Positions 16,377 to 24,669 of a stretch of DNA of 64,000 bases are shown one piece after another; the stretch's first letter is position 1; each line of letters starts with the position of its first letter. Both the position numbers and the translations under genes were made by a program. This DNA comes from Maricaulis sp963975345 (GTDB taxonomy: Bacteria > Pseudomonadota > Alphaproteobacteria > Caulobacterales > Maricaulaceae): positions 1 to 64,000 of the forward strand of contig NZ_CAXBGE010000005.1 of NCBI RefSeq assembly GCF_963975345.1, given 5' to 3'. The notes under the pieces were generated by a model. The model saw only the letters and a list, made by a program, of their open reading frames with translations. It did not search any database and had not been told where the DNA came from.

Positions 16377-18151
16377 GCGATTTCTTTCCCCGGCATTCGT
16401 GTGGTCTGCGCGGCCAGCCCGGCTTTCGAACCGGTCGTGGCCGCTTGGCTGCAATCGACGCGGCGCTGGATGTCGACGATATCAGCAAACACCGCCTCGG
16501 CAGTCGGCCAGCGGCCGGCACCCTTGCCCTGCACATAGAGGGATTCATGGGGAAGTTGAACGAGAAATCCGTTTTCTTCATTACGTAGCCGAGCCAGGCG
16601 ATGGTCCCGTGGCAGGGCGCGCAATTCGACCTTGGCGACGACGCGGCCATCGCTGCCGGCGGTGCAAGACGCGACCTGTTTGAACACCAGATTCTGCTCC
16701 GCCGCTGCCTGCAAACGATGTGCTGGCAGGTGGGAGAGGCTCTCCTTGGCGATCTCGCGCGGATCGAGCGCGACGCCAAAAGCGTGCTGGATGATGATGG
16801 AGAGCTTGTCGGCGGCATCATGGCCGTCAATATCGCCGCGCGGATCGGCCTCGGCAAAGCCGAGCGCCTGGGCCTCGGCGATCGCATCCGCAAGCAGGGC
16901 CCCTTCGGCGAGCCGACCGAGGATGAAATTGCACGTCCCGTTCATCACGCCCTCCACCGACAGGACTGCGCCGGTCTGGTTCACCCGGTCGAGCGTCTCC
17001 AGGATCGGCGCGCCACCACCGACCGCTGCAGAATAGCGCAATTGCCGCCCCGCTTTGGTCGCCAGCGCGTGCAGGCGCTGAAAGTCGAGCGCGATTACTG
17101 CCTTGTTGGCGGTCACCAGATGCATGCCGTCGCGCAGGACGGACTGGCTGAGGCTGCGGGCGATCGTGGTGCCGCCCATCGTCTCGACGACAATGTCAGG
17201 CTCACCGTCCAGCGCTTCGGCCACATCCGTCGTAAATTGCAGGCCGCTGCGCGCATGCGCGTCGGCATCGCGCACCAGAACCGGGTTGAGCTGGAAACGG
17301 CCGGGATGGGCCAGCAAGTGTTCACACACCCCGGCGCCGACCGAGCCATGGCCGAGCACGGCTACCCGCAAGGGTCTGGCGGCGTGACGGACACCGAGCT
17401 TGCGCGCCACCGGGCCGATCCGCGTTGCGAAGGCCTTACCCAGCCCGGCAACCTCGATCACGACGCCGAGCGCTTGGGCGGCCTGGATCGCCTTGTCCTG
17501 CACCAGGCCACGGCTGACCCGCGCCGCCTCGGCATAATCAAGCTGGTCGAAGCGCTGCGCATCGGGCACGCGGGCCGGGTCATCGGTATAGACACCGTCG
17601 ACATCCTTGATCAGGCGCGCCCGGCTGGCTCCGAGCCAATGGGCAAACATCACGGCCGTCAGATCCGTGCCGCCGCGACCGAGCGTCACCGGTCCGTCCC
17701 GCCCGTCACCGAAAAAGCCCGGCGCGACCACGACATCAGCCCGCTGGAAATACGCCCGCACGCGGTCGGCATCGAGCCCGGTCAGATTGGCATCCAGCGC
17801 CGAACCGTCGGCTCTGAGCCCCATTTCATGAGGGTCCAGCACCGCAGCCGCGACACCGGCGCGTTGCAGCGCCAAGCCCATCAACGCCGCCGATTTCAAC
17901 TCGCCGCAGCGCACCAATCGCGCCAGCATGGCGTCATCTGCGCTCTGCCCGACGACATCACCGACCTCGAACAGGGCATCGGTTTCGCCGTCGAGTGCCG
18001 AGACCACAGCGACGACTTTTTCGCCGGCCCGGGTGTGGCGGTAAATTTCATGTGCGGCGCGCGCGTAATCATCGGCGGTGAGCAGCACCGAACTGCCGAA
18101 TTTGAGAACGCAGAGCTTGGGCAAGGGTGCTGGTCTGGCTGGAGAGTTCAC
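16373..18151 (-). CDS. thrA: Aspartokinase-homoserine dehydrogenase fusion apparently lacking ACT domains
   Basis: The 592-aa protein joins an aspartokinase catalytic domain (about 12-245: VLKFGSSVLL, VTLGRGGTDLTAV, IKDVDGVYTDDP) to a homoserine dehydrogenase (about 260-580: RVAVLGHGSVGAGV Rossmann motif, TANKAVIALDF, GVMNGTCNFIL, EADPRGDIDGHDAADKLSI). E. coli ThrA is 820 aa because two ACT domains sit between these parts. Here only about 25 residues link them, so threonine feedback through ACT domains seems to be missing. The frame opens at a TTG (18187), but GTG at 18151 has AAAGGA 8 nt upstream and lies after the leader terminator, so I chose it. Control is probably by the attenuator upstream. 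Confidence 0.9.
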   Translation of the reverse strand: MNSPARPAPLPKLCVLKFGSSVLLTADDYARAAHEIYRHTRAGEKVVAVVSALDGETDALFEVGDVVGQSADDAMLARLVRCGELKSAALMGLALQRAGVAAAVLDPHEMGLRADGSALDANLTGLDADRVRAYFQRADVVVAPGFFGDGRDGPVTLGRGGTDLTAVMFAHWLGASRARLIKDVDGVYTDDPARVPDAQRFDQLDYAEAARVSRGLVQDKAIQAAQALGVVIEVAGLGKAFATRIGPVARKLGVRHAARPLRVAVLGHGSVGAGVCEHLLAHPGRFQLNPVLVRDADAHARSGLQFTTDVAEALDGEPDIVVETMGGTTIARSLSQSVLRDGMHLVTANKAVIALDFQRLHALATKAGRQLRYSAAVGGGAPILETLDRVNQTGAVLSVEGVMNGTCNFILGRLAEGALLADAIAEAQALGFAEADPRGDIDGHDAADKLSIIIQHAFGVALDPREIAKESLSHLPAHRLQAAAEQNLVFKQVASCTAGSDGRVVAKVELRALPRDHRLARLRNEENGFLVQLPHESLYVQGKGAGRWPTAEAVFADIVDIQRRVDCSQAATTGSKAGLAAQTTRMPGKEIA

Positions 18152-18187
18152 TGGACTGGTCCTTTGGGTGATCTGAAATTCAGGCAA

Positions 18188-18216
18188 GAAAAAACCCGCT
18201 TCCTGGGGGAGCGGGT
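18188..18216 (-). terminator. Attenuator terminator of the thr operon
   Basis: On the minus strand ACCCGCT (18216-18210) pairs with AGCGGGT (18200-18194), followed by TTTTTT (18194-18189). It lies 28 bp after the leader peptide stop and about 37 bp before the thrA GTG, exactly where a transcription attenuator is expected. Confidence 0.78.
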
Positions 18217-18244
18217 CGGGGTGTCATGCGGATGTTGAAAACCG

Positions 18245-18310
18245 CTAGTCCACGCCAACCTGCCCCCGCATCGTCGAGGTGGTCATGGTAATGGTCATGG
18301 CAGTGGACAT
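18245..18310 (-). CDS. thrL: Threonine-rich leader peptide of the thr operon
   Basis: This 21-codon frame reads MSTAMTITMTTSTM followed by RGQVGVD. It has six Thr codons (five of them within ten codons) plus one Ile, similar in spirit to E. coli ThrL. An intrinsic terminator follows, then thrA. Ribosome stalling at Thr codons would let the downstream RNA refold and prevent termination. No clear Shine-Dalgarno lies before the ATG at 18310; in-frame ATGs further in are also possible. The role is inferred from position and codon content. Confidence 0.62.
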   Translation of the reverse strand: MSTAMTITMTTSTMRGQVGVD

Positions 18311-18570
18311 GATCGAACCGGCAGACGCGTTGACGCCATCGCCGCAAGCGGTGCGGCGCAGCATGTCAGGGCGGGTTACGGCATTGAGGGTCATCAGGGT
18401 CCGGTCAGGCAAATCCGTGCCCAAAATCAGGCGCGGTGAAATTCTTTTGCAAGAAAGGCGCAATCAACGCCATGGGTCAAACGGTTTTTGTTGCAAAGCT
18501 GCATTTGGCGCATCAAGCGAGCGAAAATGTCACGCGCATCGATTGCGGCTTCCCTGGAGCTCCAGGCAGC

Positions 18571-18601
18571 AAAAAGCCCCGGTCGATGGCCGACCGGGGC
18601 T
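18571..18601 (-). terminator. Terminator of pckA
   Basis: AGCCCCGGTCG and CGACCGGGGCT form an 11-bp stem with a 5-nt loop, followed on the minus strand by TTTTT. It sits 25 bp after the pckA stop. Confidence 0.9.
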
Positions 18602-18625
18602 CGTTGGAAAAAGCTGTGGCTTGGC

Positions 18626-20251
18626 CTATTCGGCGGCGGTTTCCAGTGTCTTCTTCGCCTTTTCAGCGCGCGGCGCGGCTGCGCGGACATAGGGCGCGAC
18701 GTGGTTCTCATAGGTTTTGAAGTTCTCGATGAACATCCCGACCAGCTTGCTGGCTTGGGCGTCATAGGCGGCCTGGTCCTGCCAGGTCGAGCGCGGATCG
18801 AGGATCGCGGGATCGACGCCATCGACGGCAATCGGAACCATGAAGCCGAAATTGGCGTCCTCGCGGAAGGCGGCCTCCTTCAGGGAGCCGTCCAGGGCCG
18901 CGTTGAGCAGGGCGCGGGTTGCCTTGATCGGCATCCGCTTGCCGGTGCCATAGGCACCGCCGGTCCACCCGGTATTGACCAGCCAGCAATCGACATTGTG
19001 GGTCGCGATCAGTTCGCGCAGCAGGGCACCGTATTCAGCTGGGTGACGCGGCATGAAGGGGGCGCCGAAACAGGCCGAGAAGGTGGCGCTCGGTTCGGTG
19101 ACGCCCTTTTCGGTGCCGGCGACTTTCGCGGTATAGCCCGAGAGGAAGTGATACATCGCCTGGGCCGGGGTCAGCTTGGCGATCGGTGGCATGATGCCGA
19201 AAGCGTCACAGGTCAGCATAACCAGGTTTTTTGGATGGCCGCAGGTGCCGGTCTCGCTGGCATTGTGGATCGCGCTGAGCGGATAGGCGCCGCGGCTGTT
19301 TTCCGCCAGGGTGGCGTCGTCGAGATCGAGCTGGCGGGTGATTGGATCCATCACCACGTTTTCAAGCACCGTGCCCCACATTTTGGTGGTGGCGTGAATT
19401 TCCGGCTCGGCCTCGGCCGAGAGCTTGATCATCTTGGCGTAGCAACCGCCCTCGAAATTGAACAGGCCATTGGGTGACCAGCCATGCTCATCATCACCGA
19501 CCAGGGTGCGGCTGGCATCGGCCGACAGGGTCGTCTTGCCGGTGCCGGACAGGCCGAAGAAGATCGCCGCATCATCATCCTTGCCGACATTGACCGAGCA
19601 ATGCATTGGCATCACGCCTTTGGCCGGCAGCAGATAATTGAGAATGGTGAAAACGGATTTCTTGGTCTCGCCGGCATAGGACGTGCCGCCGATCAGCACC
19701 AGCTTGCGGGCGAAATCAACACCGATCACGGTCTCCGAGCGGCAGCCATGGCGCGCCGGGTCGGCCTTGAAATCGGGCAGGTTGATGATGGTGAATTCGG
19801 CTTGGAAGTTCTGATACTCGTCCTCGGTCGGCAAGCGCAGCAAATGGCGGATGAACAGTGAGTGCCAAGCGAGGTCATTGACGACCCGAACGGGCAGACG
19901 ATGGTCCTTGTCGGCGCCGCCAAACAGCTGCTGCACGAACAATTCCTTGCCGGTCATATGCTGGCGGAAATCATCCCAGAGTGCGTCGAAATGCGACGGG
20001 TCGATCTGGGCATTACTGTCCCACCAGACCTGGTCTTCGGTTTCGGTATCGCGGACCGTGAACTTGTCCTTGGCCGAGCGGCCAGTATGGATGCCGGTCT
20101 TGACGACGAGGGCGCCGCCTTCGGCGATCTCGCCTTCATTGCGGTGGATCGCGGTCTGGTAAAGCCGCGCTTCATTCCAGTTGAGGTGGATCTGCTTGGC
20201 CTGAATGCCCATGGCAGCAAGGCCGCCGTCGTGACGCTCGGATGTCGACAT
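18626..20251 (-). CDS. pckA: Phosphoenolpyruvate carboxykinase (ATP)
   Basis: The 541-aa enzyme shows GLSGTGKTTLSADASR (the PEPCK P-loop, near 243-258), LIGGTSYAGETKKSVF before it, VGDDEHGW (kinase-2), and WLVNTGWTGGAYGTGKRM near 430. This is the ATP-dependent family. It converts oxaloacetate to PEP, the first step of gluconeogenesis, which suits growth on amino acids and organic acids, as do the peptidases and MutAB elsewhere in the window. A strong terminator follows. Confidence 0.97.
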   Translation of the reverse strand: MSTSERHDGGLAAMGIQAKQIHLNWNEARLYQTAIHRNEGEIAEGGALVVKTGIHTGRSAKDKFTVRDTETEDQVWWDSNAQIDPSHFDALWDDFRQHMTGKELFVQQLFGGADKDHRLPVRVVNDLAWHSLFIRHLLRLPTEDEYQNFQAEFTIINLPDFKADPARHGCRSETVIGVDFARKLVLIGGTSYAGETKKSVFTILNYLLPAKGVMPMHCSVNVGKDDDAAIFFGLSGTGKTTLSADASRTLVGDDEHGWSPNGLFNFEGGCYAKMIKLSAEAEPEIHATTKMWGTVLENVVMDPITRQLDLDDATLAENSRGAYPLSAIHNASETGTCGHPKNLVMLTCDAFGIMPPIAKLTPAQAMYHFLSGYTAKVAGTEKGVTEPSATFSACFGAPFMPRHPAEYGALLRELIATHNVDCWLVNTGWTGGAYGTGKRMPIKATRALLNAALDGSLKEAAFREDANFGFMVPIAVDGVDPAILDPRSTWQDQAAYDAQASKLVGMFIENFKTYENHVAPYVRAAAPRAEKAKKTLETAAE

Positions 20252-20482
20252 ATTTACTAACCCCCAATGGCCCTCTCATCTGTCGGAGAGGTCGCCCTTT
20301 TTCGCCTGCGGCGTGCCACGGATCAGGTCCGTATGGTCGGCGCGACGCGTTAACTTCTCCGGACAACGCAAGTGTCTTGCCAGTTCCGGCGAACCGTCAT
20401 GAAATGAGGCGGTACCAGATCAGCTTGATCCAGAAAAGCCAAAAAGGCACGCAAGAAATCGAAATCGAAATCGGAAACCGCT

Positions 20483-21607
20483 ATGTTATCGAAAACAATA
20501 ATCTCCTGTGCGGCAGCGGCCATCATGGCTGGCACCGCTCTGGCGCAAGCTGACGAGGCGCAATCTATGCCTGATCTTGAAGCGCGCTTCATGACGATGG
20601 CGCTCGATTGCGTACAACGGGAATACCCGAACAAGATCAGCCATGTGCTTAGCTCCGATGCCGACGCGCAACCACCTCACAGTCTGCATCCGGCCTTTTA
20701 TGGCTGTTTCGATTGGCACTCCTCGGTTCACGGCCATTGGCTGCTGGTGCGCCTGTTGCGCACCATGCCCGAGAGCGAGCTGACCCAGGCTGCGGCGGCG
20801 GCGCTCGATGCCAATCTGACGCCGGAACATATCGCCGGTGAGATCGCGTATTTCGAGGCCGATGGACGCGCGGCCTTTGAGCGCCCCTATGGCCTGGCCT
20901 GGCTGCTCCAGCTTGGCGCTGAATTGCGCGAATGGGACGATCCGCGCGCCCGCCGCTGGAGCGCCGCGATCGCGCCGCTCGAACAGACCGTCTCAGACCG
21001 ATACAGGAGCTGGTTGCCCAATCTGGCGTATCCGATCCGGATCGGAACCCACAATCAGTCCGCCTTTGCCCTCGCGCTCGGCCTCGATTGGGCCCGCGAG
21101 GCCGGCGATGTCGAACTGGAGCGATTGATCGTCACCAAGGCGATTGAGTTTCACGCCGAGGATCGCAATTGCCCGATCAGCTATGAGCCCTCTGGAGAGG
21201 ATTTTCTCTCACCCTGCCTGATGGAAGCGGATCTGATGCGGCGCGTCATGCCCGAGGCGGACTATGTGGTCTGGCTTGAGGGCTTCCTGCCGGATATCCC
21301 GCTGGACGGCGCCTCCGATTGGCTGACGCCCGGCATCGTGCTCGACGCCAGCGATGGCAAGCTGGTCCATCTCGACGGGGTCAACCTGTCCCGCGCCTGG
21401 GCGCTTGAGGGGATTGCTTCGGCCTTGCCGCACACCGATCCGCGCCGTGCCGCCTTGCTGGCGGCAGCGGCGGTCCATGCCGAGGTCGGGACCCGCTCGG
21501 TTGATGGTGCCGACTATGCCGGCGGCCACTGGCTGGCCAGTTTCGCGACCTATCTGACGACCCGGCGCGGGCTGGAAGCGCCGGCCTGGCGCGCCCTGCC
21601 AGAATAG
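20483..21607 (+). CDS. DUF2891 family exported protein
   Basis: The 374-aa protein starts with a signal peptide (MLSKTIISCAAAAIMAGTAL, cleavage near AQA). DUF2891 features are HPAFYGCFDWHSSVHGHWLL near 70-90, PYGLAWLLQLGAELREWD near 137-154, GTHNQSAFALALGLDWAR, and ISYEPSGEDFLSPCLMEAD. The alternating His/Trp helical repeats resemble an alpha/alpha barrel as in glycoside hydrolases or lyases, but the function of the family is not known. Transcribed divergently from pckA across 231 bp. Confidence 0.82.
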   Translation: MLSKTIISCAAAAIMAGTALAQADEAQSMPDLEARFMTMALDCVQREYPNKISHVLSSDADAQPPHSLHPAFYGCFDWHSSVHGHWLLVRLLRTMPESELTQAAAAALDANLTPEHIAGEIAYFEADGRAAFERPYGLAWLLQLGAELREWDDPRARRWSAAIAPLEQTVSDRYRSWLPNLAYPIRIGTHNQSAFALALGLDWAREAGDVELERLIVTKAIEFHAEDRNCPISYEPSGEDFLSPCLMEADLMRRVMPEADYVVWLEGFLPDIPLDGASDWLTPGIVLDASDGKLVHLDGVNLSRAWALEGIASALPHTDPRRAALLAAAAVHAEVGTRSVDGADYAGGHWLASFATYLTTRRGLEAPAWRALPE

Positions 21608-21633
21608 TCTGGCGGAATAGTCAGGCGGAGCTA

Positions 21634-22527
21634 TTACTTCGGCAGAGGTGTGTGTTCGGTTTCTGTGGCGGGCAGGGTGAAGCGCCCGTCCGCCGGGAAG
21701 TCGGCTGCTGCGGCCTCGGTCCAGTCGCGCTTGGCCTGATCGAGCCGGGCGGCATCGCTGGCGACGAAATTCCAGAAGATCTGCCGTTCGCCCAGGGAAG
21801 CGCCGCCGCACAGCATCACAATGCTGGACTCATTGGCGCTCAACACCGGCGCGCTACCGGCTGTGATTACGGCCATTTCGCCGGCCCGCAATATTTCGCC
21901 ATCGAGCTCGACCTCGCCGCTGACGAGATAGACGGCGCGTTCATCGTGTTCGATATCGAGTTTGGCTTCGGTGCCGGTGGGCATGTTGGCGTGCAGATAG
22001 AAAATTGGCGAGAACACCTCGACCGGCGCCTCAAACCCCCAGGCTGTTCCGAGGATCAGGCGGAAGCGGACACCGCCGCGCTCGAACTCCGGCAGGCTGG
22101 CGGCACCATGATGGTGAAAGGCTGGCGCGACGTCTTCCTGATCGGCCGGCAAGGCAACCCAGGTCTGGATGCCGTGGATGCGATGGCCGCGGGCGCGTTC
22201 CGGCGGCGGCGTGCGTTCGGAGTGGACAACGCCGCGCCCGGCCGTCATCCAGTTGACATCGCCGGGACGGATGACGGCATCAACCCCCAGATTGTCCTGG
22301 TGGCGCAGGGCGCCATCGAACAGATAAGTCACGGTCGCCAGGCCGATATGCGGATGCGGGCGGACATCAATCCCGGTTCCCGGCTCAAAGGCCGCTGGCC
22401 CCATCTGGTCGAAAAAGATGAAGGGGCCGACCATGCGCTGGCGCGGCGCCGGCAGCACGCGCCGGACCTCGAAACCGCCGAGATCGCGGGTGCGACCTTC
22501 AATTTTCCGTTCGATTATGGCCGTCAT
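21634..22527 (-). CDS. Pirin family protein
   Basis: The 297-aa bicupin protein has the metal-binding pattern VRPHPHIGLATVTYLFDGAL (two His) and the later HSERTPPPERARGHRIHGIQ region with His/Glu ligands. Typical of pirin/YhaK; some have quercetinase activity, others act as redox-linked regulators. The open frame extends to 22899, but ATG at 22527 (MTAIIERKIEGR) matches pirin N-termini and avoids overlap with the divergent peptidase gene. Confidence 0.88.
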   Translation of the reverse strand: MTAIIERKIEGRTRDLGGFEVRRVLPAPRQRMVGPFIFFDQMGPAAFEPGTGIDVRPHPHIGLATVTYLFDGALRHQDNLGVDAVIRPGDVNWMTAGRGVVHSERTPPPERARGHRIHGIQTWVALPADQEDVAPAFHHHGAASLPEFERGGVRFRLILGTAWGFEAPVEVFSPIFYLHANMPTGTEAKLDIEHDERAVYLVSGEVELDGEILRAGEMAVITAGSAPVLSANESSIVMLCGGASLGERQIFWNFVASDAARLDQAKRDWTEAAAADFPADGRFTLPATETEHTPLPK

Positions 22528-22621
22528 TGTGATGCCTCCGTCAGGCTTGGACTGATGGCAACCGCTTGCGCAGCGCGTTTCAATACTCATTATGCCAGCA
22601 TCAATGTGTGGGGAGGTCTTC

Positions 22622-24064
22622 ATGAAATCAATTATCGCAGCTGCTGCAGCCTTGATGCTGACGGGCGGCGTGTTCGCCCAGGACACGTTCGAAATCGAGC
22701 CGGCACAGGCCGCAACGGCCGATGTGCTGGTCAACCAGGCGCTCGACAGCGATCTGGCCTGGTCGGTTGTTGAGTCGCTGACGACTGAAGTCGGACCGCG
22801 CCTGGCCGGGTCCGAAGCGGAAGCGCGCGCCCGTGCCTGGGGCGAGGCGCTGGGTAATTCGCTGAACTTCGACCGCGTCGCGGTGGAAAACTTCACCATG
22901 CCGTTCTGGGATCGCGGCGAACTCGAAATTTCGATGACCGCACCCTATAATCTGGCGCTGCACGGCGCGGCTCTGGGCGGCTCGGGCCGCTCGCCGCGCC
23001 TCGGTGCGATCAACAGCGACGTCGTCTATTTCCGCAATGTCGCCGCGCTGATGGCCGTCGCTGACGGATCGCTTGAGGGCAAGATCGCCTTCGTCGATGG
23101 CGACCCGCTTGTCGCCACCCAGACCGGTGCCGGTTATGGCCCCGCCAATCAACGCCGCCGCATTGGCTGGCAGCATGCTGAACGTGCCGGTGCCGACGCC
23201 ATCGTCGTCCGCTCGGTTGGCTCGGACCATCACCGCAACCCGCATACCGGCATGATCAGCTCGCGCGACGGCGAATGGGCCCGCATTCCGGTTATCGCGA
23301 TCTCCAATCCCGATGCCGACCAGCTGCGCCGCCTGCATGAGAACGGCACGCCACTGGCGATGCATATCCGCTCAACCGCCGGCTGGCATGGCGAAGTCAC
23401 CAGCGGCAATGTCGTGATGGATATTGTCGGCAGCGAATTGCCCGACGAGATTGTGCTGATTGGTGGCCATCTCGACAGTTGGGATATCGGCACGGGCGCC
23501 ATTGATGACGGGGCCGGGATCGCGATCTCGGTTGCCGCCGCCGAACTGATCGCCCGTCTGCCCGAGCGTCCGCGTCGCACCATCCGCGTCGTGATGTTTG
23601 GTGCCGAGGAAGTCGGCCTGCTGGGCGCCCGCGCCTATGCCGAACAACATGCCGACGAATTGCCCAATCACGTACTGGCCACTGAGTCCGATTTCGGGGC
23701 CGGCCGCATCTGGCAATTCGTCTCCAATGTCGACGCCGCGGCCAATCCGGCAATCGATGCCATTGGCCGCGTCATGGCGCCGCTGGGCATTTTGCGCGGG
23801 GGCAATGAGGACGGCGAGAGTGGACCGGACATCATCCCGATGGCGATGAATGGCGTGCCGACGGTCGGATTGAGTCAGGACGGGATGGATTATTTCAATC
23901 TGCACCACACCCCGGACGACACCCTCGACAAGATCGATCCCGACGCGCTGGCCCAAAATGTCGCCGCCTATGTTGCGCTCGTCTATCTGGCGGCCAATAT
24001 GGATGTCGACTTCCGTACGCCCGCCGAGGCGTCTGACGTCGAGGAAAACGCGGCCGAGCAATAG
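22622..24064 (+). CDS. Exported M28 family metallopeptidase
   Basis: The 480-aa zinc peptidase has a signal peptide (MKSIIAAAAALMLTGGVFAQ). A PA-like insert lies around 140-270 (DAIVVRSVGS, IPVIAISNPDADQL). The M28 core has LIGGHLDSWDIGTGAIDDGA (first His and the bridging Asp), MFGAEEVGLLGARAY (catalytic/ligand Glu pair), TESDFGAG and the last His in LHHTPDDTLD. It resembles plasma glutamate carboxypeptidase (carboxypeptidase Q). Start chosen from GGGGAGG 6 bp before ATG 22622. It likely releases amino acids from periplasmic peptides. Confidence 0.9.
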   Translation: MKSIIAAAAALMLTGGVFAQDTFEIEPAQAATADVLVNQALDSDLAWSVVESLTTEVGPRLAGSEAEARARAWGEALGNSLNFDRVAVENFTMPFWDRGELEISMTAPYNLALHGAALGGSGRSPRLGAINSDVVYFRNVAALMAVADGSLEGKIAFVDGDPLVATQTGAGYGPANQRRRIGWQHAERAGADAIVVRSVGSDHHRNPHTGMISSRDGEWARIPVIAISNPDADQLRRLHENGTPLAMHIRSTAGWHGEVTSGNVVMDIVGSELPDEIVLIGGHLDSWDIGTGAIDDGAGIAISVAAAELIARLPERPRRTIRVVMFGAEEVGLLGARAYAEQHADELPNHVLATESDFGAGRIWQFVSNVDAAANPAIDAIGRVMAPLGILRGGNEDGESGPDIIPMAMNGVPTVGLSQDGMDYFNLHHTPDDTLDKIDPDALAQNVAAYVALVYLAANMDVDFRTPAEASDVEENAAEQ

Positions 24065-24097
24065 GCGCTACACAGCGCCAGGCAAGTAGTCACTGAA

Positions 24098-24132
24098 CGG
24101 CAGACCTCCGATAGTCTAACGGGGGTCTGCCG
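24098..24132. repeat. Hairpin between the M28 peptidase and cueR genes
   Basis: CGGCAGACCTCC (24098-24109) can pair with GGGGGTCTGCCG (24121-24132), 12 bp with one wobble. The tail after it lacks a T-run. It may be a Rho-independent-like end of the peptidase transcript or an operator; position alone cannot decide. Confidence 0.5.
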
Positions 24133-24167
24133 GCAGGTTTGCGACACGTGCGGTCAGGAGGCGCAGG

Positions 24168-24599
24168 ATGAACATCAAGGACGCCGCATCACTCAGCGGA
24201 TTGCCGGCCAAAACGATCCGCTATTACGAGAGCATAGACCTGCTTTCGCCCTTGCGGGCCGAGAATGGCTATCGCGATTATCGCGAAGCGGATCTGCACA
24301 AGCTCGGCTTTCTGGCTCGCGCCCGGGCACTGGGTTTCTCGATCGAAGACTGTCGGCATCTGCTCTCGCTCGACAGCGATGCCTCGCGCTCCAGCAGCGA
24401 GGTCAAAGCCTTGGCCCAGCAACATATTCGCCAGATCGGCGACAAGATTTCCGAGCTGAAATCGATGCGCGCCACGCTGCAGAAACTGGCCTCCGCCTGC
24501 CATGGCGATGACATGCCCGACTGCCCGATCATGGATGAATTATCGGGACTTGCGCCGGAGATCTGTTCCGCTCCTGGTAAGGCCTTGCCGGTCGTTTGA
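24168..24599 (+). CDS. cueR: MerR-family copper-responsive regulator CueR
   Basis: The 143-aa MerR protein has the winged helix at 1-40 (MNIKDAASLSGLPAKTIRYY, ESIDLLSPLRAENGYRDY), a dimerisation helix around 75-110 and the metal loop ACHGDDMPDCPI with two Cys spaced 8 apart, as in CueR/HmrR. The copper ATPase gene follows 70 bp downstream behind a CueR-type operator, so it is expected to activate that promoter when Cu(I) binds. Confidence 0.9.
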   Translation: MNIKDAASLSGLPAKTIRYYESIDLLSPLRAENGYRDYREADLHKLGFLARARALGFSIEDCRHLLSLDSDASRSSSEVKALAQQHIRQIGDKISELKSMRATLQKLASACHGDDMPDCPIMDELSGLAPEICSAPGKALPVV

Positions 24600-24608
24600 A
24601 AATACCGC

Positions 24609-24639
24609 TTGACCTTCCAGCGACTGGAAGGATTACACC
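24609..24639 (+). promoter_or_regulatory. CueR-type operator/promoter of the copper operon
   Basis: A dyad CCTTCCAG-CGA-CTGGAAGG (24613-24631) lies between a -35 TTGACC (24609-24614) and a weak -10 TACACC (24634-24639). The spacing is 19 bp, the long spacing typical of MerR-family promoters. Confidence 0.82.
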
Positions 24640-24669
24640 GGTTGTCATCACTCGAAGAAGGCACCGGTC

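Noticed and set aside
15402..18238. Several plus-strand open frames over 300 codons opposite thrB and thrA
   Set aside because: High-GC antisense shadows; the minus-strand proteins have full catalytic motifs.
24098..24132. Intrinsic terminator of the M28 peptidase gene
   Set aside because: The stem is strong but lacks the T-run; kept only as a hairpin.
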